A stretch of DNA of 10,643 bases from Dehalococcoidia bacterium. GTDB lineage: Bacteria > Chloroflexota > Dehalococcoidia > SZUA-161. The notes under the pieces are model-generated. The model was not told where the DNA came from. It did not search any database and saw only the letters and a program-made list of their open reading frames with translations. Made by a program: the position numbers and the translations under genes. The DNA is taken from positions 1 through 10,643 of the forward strand of contig JACUUS010000071.1 of assembly GCA_014859215.1 (NCBI GenBank), read 5' to 3'. This document shows, piece by piece, positions 6,747-10,643 of this stretch (position 1 is the stretch's first letter; each line of letters starts with the position of its first letter).

Positions 6747-7929
6747 AGGTAACCTCAGCGCCAGCCTTTATTTTCACCGGGTCGATGCCGGCTATATCGA
6801 GGATCTTGCCGGCGATGCCGTTCCAGGTATGGTCTCTTAGTACAGCCGCGCGGCCTGCTTGCCCCAGCTTCTTCCGCAGTTCGGGGTCCACCAAGAGGCG
6901 CGAAAGCGCCTCCGCCAGCGCCGTGATGTCATCGGGGGGGACGACCAGGCCGGTTGCGTGGTTTTCGACCAGCTCCTCCAGCTGTCCGATTCCGCTGGTT
7001 ACTACGGGAAGTCCCGCCGCCATGTACTCATAGACCTTCAAGGGCGAGAAGTAGAAGTCTTGCTGCTGGTAAGGGCAGACGGCGACATCCATGGAGGCCA
7101 GCAGTCCGGGCACGTCTTCCGGCGGCACCGCGCCCGTCCGGTGTGTGCATTTGATCAGGCCGTGCGCGGAGAGTTCTTCCAGTAGGTGATCGCGCCCGGT
7201 CCCATCGCCAACTATGAGAAGCCGCGTACCCGGGTGCCGTTTGTGGAATAAGGCGAAGGCCTTCACAAGCACCGGCAAACCGTGCCAGGGTTTGAGGGTC
7301 CCAACAAAGCCGACAGTAAAAACGCCGGGTCGAGCCGGCAAAGAAGGTCGGGTATCCTCGCGAAAGCGGCCGGCATTGACACCGTTCGGTACGACGCGAA
7401 CCCGGCCCCGCGCGGCCTCATACCGGTCCAGGTAGGAGGCGACTTCTCTGGAGACCGCGATAATCGCTCGGGCGGCGCTGAATACACGGGCCGCTACATC
7501 TTCGGCAAGAGCCCTGTTCACGAGTACTCGATGTGTGGCCTGTTCTTCGATCAGGGGGGCATTCACTTCAAGCACACCGGGAGTGCGGGTATCCCGCGCA
7601 TATTCCATCCCGGCATAGCTCCAGAGCGAGTAGCGCTCATAAACGAGGTTGAACGGCCCTTCGCGCTGAAGCATAGTCTTGAGACAGCTGTTAGCCTTGT
7701 AAGCCTCCGCTTCGCGCTCGCCGGCTGTTCCCGTCGGTGAAACGCCTATCTGGTATAAAACGGCCTTACCCAAATCCGCCGCGGGTATGCCTCCCCGGCT
7801 CATGGCAAAGAGGTCTACTCGAGCCCCATGCGCCTGAAAAGCGCGGATAATCTCCTGTACATGAATGGAGCAGCCTTTCCGGCCAAGAACGGGCACGCCC
7901 GGGTCCGCACAGACATATGCAATACGCAT
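6733..7929 (-). CDS. GT4 family glycosyltransferase (downstream of two)
   Basis: This is a 398-residue GT-B fold, retaining glycosyltransferase of family GT4, expected at or near the inner face of the membrane. The N-terminal acceptor domain opens with MRIAYVCADPGVPVLGRKGC (1-20) followed by SIHVQEIIRAF, a pattern seen in GT4 enzymes with a 'G.KG.S.HV.E' loop; NAPLIEEQ lies at 123-130. The C-terminal donor domain has VGFVGTLKPWHG at 206-217, LLIVGDG at 237-243 and FSPLKVYEYMAAGLPVV at 294-310. In the EX7E motif the second Glu (E301) is kept and the first position is Y293, as I recall for related FSPLK-type enzymes. The ATG at 7929 is preferred over a start 13 codons upstream, since it overlaps the previous stop (TGATG) and AGAGG stands just before it. 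Sugar donor and acceptor cannot be read. Confidence 0.92.
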   Translation of the reverse strand: MRIAYVCADPGVPVLGRKGCSIHVQEIIRAFQAHGARVDLFAMSRGGIPAADLGKAVLYQIGVSPTGTAGEREAEAYKANSCLKTMLQREGPFNLVYERYSLWSYAGMEYARDTRTPGVLEVNAPLIEEQATHRVLVNRALAEDVAARVFSAARAIIAVSREVASYLDRYEAARGRVRVVPNGVNAGRFREDTRPSLPARPGVFTVGFVGTLKPWHGLPVLVKAFALFHKRHPGTRLLIVGDGTGRDHLLEELSAHGLIKCTHRTGAVPPEDVPGLLASMDVAVCPYQQQDFYFSPLKVYEYMAAGLPVVTSGIGQLEELVENHATGLVVPPDDITALAEALSRLLVDPELRKKLGQAGRAAVLRDHTWNGIAGKILDIAGIDPVKIKAGAEVTYGKA

Positions 7930-9167
7930 CAATGGACCTCTTGAAGGATTCGCGCTCCGGCCCGCCATGCCTCCCGAAAGACCGCCCTGACCTGTTCAGT
8001 GTTGCGATCAATATCGAATTCCTCCTCAATGAGTTTTCGCGCCCTGTCGCTGAGGCGTGTCCGCAGACCGGGTTGTGTGAGAAGCGCCTCCAGCGCATCC
8101 GCCAGATGAGAGGGGTCGCGCTGCGGCACCACCAGTCCCGTTTTCCCCTCGACCACTATTTCGGGTATACCGGTTACATCGGTGGAGACGCAGGGAGTGC
8201 CAAGGGCCATTGCTTCAACAAGCACTGTGGGTAGACCATCCTTGTCCCTGTCTCCGGCAATGATGCAGGGCGCAGCCATAGCCGCCGAGCCCTGGATACG
8301 CTGAATAACCTCATTCTGAGGACGCGGACCAAGCAGGGTGACTCTTTCCTGCAGGCAGGCCCCTTCTATTTGCCTCTGCAGTTCGCTTTCCAGAGGACCG
8401 GCACCAATTATCAAGCACTCGTAGTCTATTCGCCGTTGACTGAGGAGGTTACATGCCTCGACCAGGTCCGAAAAACCCTTCTTCTCAACGAGGCGGCCGA
8501 CAGCGATTATAGCTGGAGGGCGGTCTTTCGGCGTTCTGTACGGGAATCTGGTCAGGTCCAGGCCGTTGTAGATGCGCCGGACCTTATCACCGTCAATCCC
8601 ATAAACCTCGCGAAGATACTTGACATTAAAGTCGCTTACGGTTATTACGTAAGCCGCTTCCGCAAGGTTCGACTGCACCTCATCAAATGAGATGTCTTCG
8701 TGAAATATGTCCTTCGCATGCGCGGTGACGCTGTAGCTAATTCCCGCCATACCCGAGGCCAGGCGGGCGATAGTCGCCGCTTTGCTGGCGAAGTGCGCGT
8801 GCAGGTGCTGTATGCTTTTCTCTTTCACTTCCATAGCAATGACCATAGCCTGGTAAACATCCCGACCCTCGGAACTGATAGCGGACTGCAGCGAAGACCA
8901 GAAATATGGCAGGCATCCCTGCCCTTTCTTGAGCAGATTCCAGAAGCTGTTAGATTTGCCCTCATCAGCCTGTACGTAACGGACAGGCGCCTGGACTCGC
9001 GAGATAATATCCTGGAAATGCTGGTCCTCGGGATACCTGAGCGAGAAGATATCGATTTCAAGACCGGCCTTCTCGTGGGCGATAATCTCATTGACTACGA
9101 AAGTCTCAGAGTAGCGAGGATACCGTTTCAGGATATAACCGACTCTTAACTCAGCTTTATTTGGCAT
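7929..9167 (-). CDS. GT4 family glycosyltransferase (upstream of two, WcaL-like)
   Basis: This is a 412-residue GT-B, GT4 family glycosyltransferase resembling the colanic-acid type WcaL group. VGYILKRYPRYSETFVVNEI lies at 9-28, HLHAHFAS at 121-128, VTAHAKDIF at 147-155, IYNGLD at 199-204, VGRLVEKKGF at 223-232, LIIGAGPLE at 252-260 and DGLPTVLVEAMALGTPCV at 310-327. In that last motif D310 and E318 are spaced as EX7E, with Asp for the first Glu. It is clearly different from the next GT4 gene, so it is not a recent duplicate. The ATG at 9167 is chosen because GGGAGG (9175-9180) stands 7 bases upstream; the in-frame TTG at 9173 would be too close to it. It overlaps the preceding gene by 11 bases and ends in TGATG with the next. 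Specific sugar and acceptor are unknown. Confidence 0.92.
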   Translation of the reverse strand: MPNKAELRVGYILKRYPRYSETFVVNEIIAHEKAGLEIDIFSLRYPEDQHFQDIISRVQAPVRYVQADEGKSNSFWNLLKKGQGCLPYFWSSLQSAISSEGRDVYQAMVIAMEVKEKSIQHLHAHFASKAATIARLASGMAGISYSVTAHAKDIFHEDISFDEVQSNLAEAAYVITVSDFNVKYLREVYGIDGDKVRRIYNGLDLTRFPYRTPKDRPPAIIAVGRLVEKKGFSDLVEACNLLSQRRIDYECLIIGAGPLESELQRQIEGACLQERVTLLGPRPQNEVIQRIQGSAAMAAPCIIAGDRDKDGLPTVLVEAMALGTPCVSTDVTGIPEIVVEGKTGLVVPQRDPSHLADALEALLTQPGLRTRLSDRARKLIEEEFDIDRNTEQVRAVFREAWRAGARILQEVH

Positions 9168-10458
9168 GTTCAAGCCTCCCGGAAGCGCATTCTGCCAGGA
9201 CCTTCGAGGGACTTGCGAGAAGTTTATCCAGCAGCTCGGGCAGCCTTCTCAAGCCGTCCAGATTGATCTTCTCCTTTGCCCGCAGGTGAGAGTTTTCCCC
9301 GGAGCACAACCACCGGCCAAGCGCTTCCGGCGTAAGCTCCCCGGGATGAAGCATATCAAGCAGGCCAAGGTCTCGCATCCGCTCTGCCCGGAGGAGCTGC
9401 TCAAGTCTGGGGCTGGTTCGCGGGACCACGAGCAATCGTTTCCCGAGCGAAAGCGCCTCGCAGATTGTGTTATACCCGCCCATGGTGACAATTCTTTCTG
9501 CTCGCTGCAAAAGCAGGGTTGACCGTGCGGTGAAAGAGACCAGCCGGAGTTGGGGTTTTGCCATAGCGAGCAGGTGCAGGCGCCGCTTTGTTTCGACAGG
9601 CATGAAAGGGCCTGTTATTACCACTCCGCAGCTCTCAGGCGGCAGGTCGGTTTGTATAAAGGCCTCAGCCAACCGGGCGCCGTCCTGTCCACCCCCAACC
9701 GTACATACCAGTAGTCTGTCCGCCGGCAGACCGAGATTTCTCCAGAATTCCTCTTCTACTTCTTCACCGGATCCGCAGCGCATGCTGCCCAGGTAGCCGG
9801 TATGGCATGTGATTGAAGTGATATCCTGCGGGAACCCGTACGCCCTCACCGGGTCGTAGATCGCCGGGTCTCCATAGACCCAGACTGCATCGTAATACCG
9901 GCGTATGGCATCATAATTGCCCTCCAGCGTCCATTCACGCTGCATGACCGCCGGTTCATCAATTACGTCTCGCAGCCCGAGCACACAGCGGGTACGGCCC
10001 TTTTGACGAAGGAGATCAAGGGAAGAACAGAGTTCCCCGGTGACGCCGGTGGGCACTTTGTCCACGATCAGCGCGTCCGGGGCGAAAATCTCCAGCGCGG
10101 CACAAATGATGCTCGCTCGAATGGCACGTAATTCGCCCGGTGAAACATCGAGGCAGCGCGGCCGGTAGGCACCGTTCGCTTCCTTGTATAACCCGGGCAA
10201 AGCGAGTGTATCCGTGCAGGCAGGCAAATCAAAAGCGCCGATCTCCCGCGAGCCTGCGATCATCAGGATAGTCGGCTGCGGCTTGCTCGCTGCAAGGGCT
10301 TCCGCTATCGCAAGATTGCGTCTCATATGGCCCAGTCCCATCGTGTCATGCGAGTAAAGTGCGAGCCGGCGTGGATGCCGGCTTACCGTCCCTGGCTGCG
10401 CGGCAAACGCCTCTTTCAGATCATTCGCGGCGCAAGAATGGTGGGTGAGATCCTGCAT
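9157..10458 (-). CDS. MurG/GT28-like predicted glycosyltransferase (COG4671 type)
   Basis: This is a 433-residue GT-B protein resembling the COG4671 'predicted glycosyltransferases', relatives of MurG. The N-terminal domain has LYSHDTMGLGHMRRNLAIAE at 34-53, whose GLGH loop is the equivalent of the glycine-rich acceptor loop of MurG; PDALIVDKVP lies at 127-136. The C-terminal, nucleotide-sugar-binding half has VCTVGGGQDG at 251-260, VVITGPF at 279-285 and VTMGGYNTICEALSLGKRLL at 324-343, the hallmark 'GGYNT.CE.L..GK' stretch. There is no signal peptide. The ATG at 10458 follows AGGGA by 5 bases and lies 51 bases after the stop of the upstream gene, the largest gap in this operon; an internal promoter there cannot be excluded but I see no clear -35/-10 pair. 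Donor and acceptor are unknown; members of this group are uncharacterised or thinly studied. Confidence 0.88.
   Translation of the reverse strand: MQDLTHHSCAANDLKEAFAAQPGTVSRHPRRLALYSHDTMGLGHMRRNLAIAEALAASKPQPTILMIAGSREIGAFDLPACTDTLALPGLYKEANGAYRPRCLDVSPGELRAIRASIICAALEIFAPDALIVDKVPTGVTGELCSSLDLLRQKGRTRCVLGLRDVIDEPAVMQREWTLEGNYDAIRRYYDAVWVYGDPAIYDPVRAYGFPQDITSITCHTGYLGSMRCGSGEEVEEEFWRNLGLPADRLLVCTVGGGQDGARLAEAFIQTDLPPESCGVVITGPFMPVETKRRLHLLAMAKPQLRLVSFTARSTLLLQRAERIVTMGGYNTICEALSLGKRLLVVPRTSPRLEQLLRAERMRDLGLLDMLHPGELTPEALGRWLCSGENSHLRAKEKINLDGLRRLPELLDKLLASPSKVLAECASGRLEHAK
9175..9180 (-). promoter_or_regulatory. Ribosome binding site that fixes the WcaL-like gene start
   Basis: GGGAGG on the minus strand, 7 bases before the ATG at 9167 and inside the 3' end of the GT28-like gene. 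It favours the ATG over the TTG at 9173. Confidence 0.8.
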
Positions 10459-10509
10459 TTCATTCCCTGCTAATCACAGATTCCAAACCCAATTCTTCCC
10501 CTTCCACCG

Positions 10510-10643
10510 CTAAGGCCGTATGAGCGGCAGTTTCGCCCGGTCCTGTTTCTTGATAGGCGTCTGGCTGCCGCTGGCTACCCTGCCATTGAGCTTCTGCACC
10601 GTCTCCAGAAGTTCAAGAGCATATCCCTTGCTTCTGGCATAGT
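10510..10643 (-). CDS. C-terminal 43 residues of an unidentified protein (cut by window edge)
   Basis: An open frame enters from the right edge and ends with TAG at 10510-10512. The readable tail is ARSKGYALELLETVQKL followed by a basic, hydrophilic end rich in K, Q and R that finishes KLPLIRP. The tail looks like a final amphipathic helix and a flexible end. It has the same strand and close spacing as the glycosyltransferase operon, so it probably belongs to it, and a 'LELLETVQKL' final helix would fit a glycosyltransferase, but the fragment is too short to assign a family. The frame is supported by position and plausible composition only. Confidence 0.55.
   Translation of the reverse strand, partial: YARSKGYALELLETVQKLNGRVASGSQTPIKKQDRAKLPLIRP

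Noticed and set aside
6733..7929. Inactive glycosyltransferase because the first Glu of EX7E is Tyr
   Set aside because: Other GT4 enzymes with the FSPLK..EYMAAG stretch also lack Glu at that position as far as I recall, so the change alone does not show loss of function.

Overview
All seven genes run on the minus strand, with two more cut by the window edges counted among or beside them; there are no RNA genes, insertion sequences or CRISPR arrays that I can see. The window holds two units. Positions 1-2476 carry a DNA-damage mutagenesis ('mutasome') operon, read right to left: a consensus promoter with an SOS box in its spacer, imuB (a Y-family polymerase homologue), a small DUF6504-type protein, and the start of dnaE2 (error-prone DNA polymerase III alpha subunit), which runs off the left edge. 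Positions 2564-10643 carry a tightly packed glycoconjugate-type operon, read right to left: the C-terminal tail of an unidentified protein, a GT28/MurG-like predicted glycosyltransferase, two GT4 glycosyltransferases, an ABC exporter half-transporter and a large APH-like tandem kinase-fold protein.

The organism is a bacterium of moderately high GC. The SOS box has the GAAC-N4-GTTC form known from Gram-positive lineages and relatives, and imuB, the small DUF6504-type gene and dnaE2 lie together as in Actinomycetota and Chloroflexota. Chloroflexota (perhaps a Dehalococcoidia-like lineage) is my best guess, but this is inference only. A DNA-based classification of the contig would settle it.

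In the mutasome unit the genes are separated by 1-11 bases, so they are probably co-transcribed from the LexA-type promoter at 2448-2476. ImuB has lost the second pair of catalytic acidic residues but keeps a clamp-binding-like QASLF motif, so it fits the known role of a non-catalytic adaptor that brings DnaE2 to the sliding clamp. The usual third partner, imuA, is not between the promoter and imuB.

In the glyco unit every full gene overlaps the next by 1-20 bases, which suggests translational coupling and one joint function. Three glycosyltransferases, one ABC exporter and a kinase-fold protein are what one would expect for making, modifying and exporting a glycolipid or other small glycoconjugate; the product cannot be read from the sequence. 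The most unusual item is the 792-residue kinase-like protein, which appears to contain three N-lobe-like segments but only two catalytic lobes, both with a changed catalytic-loop Asn. The 142-base gap between the two units holds the SOS promoter and a purine-rich degenerate repeat; no stretch above 300 bases lacks a gene.
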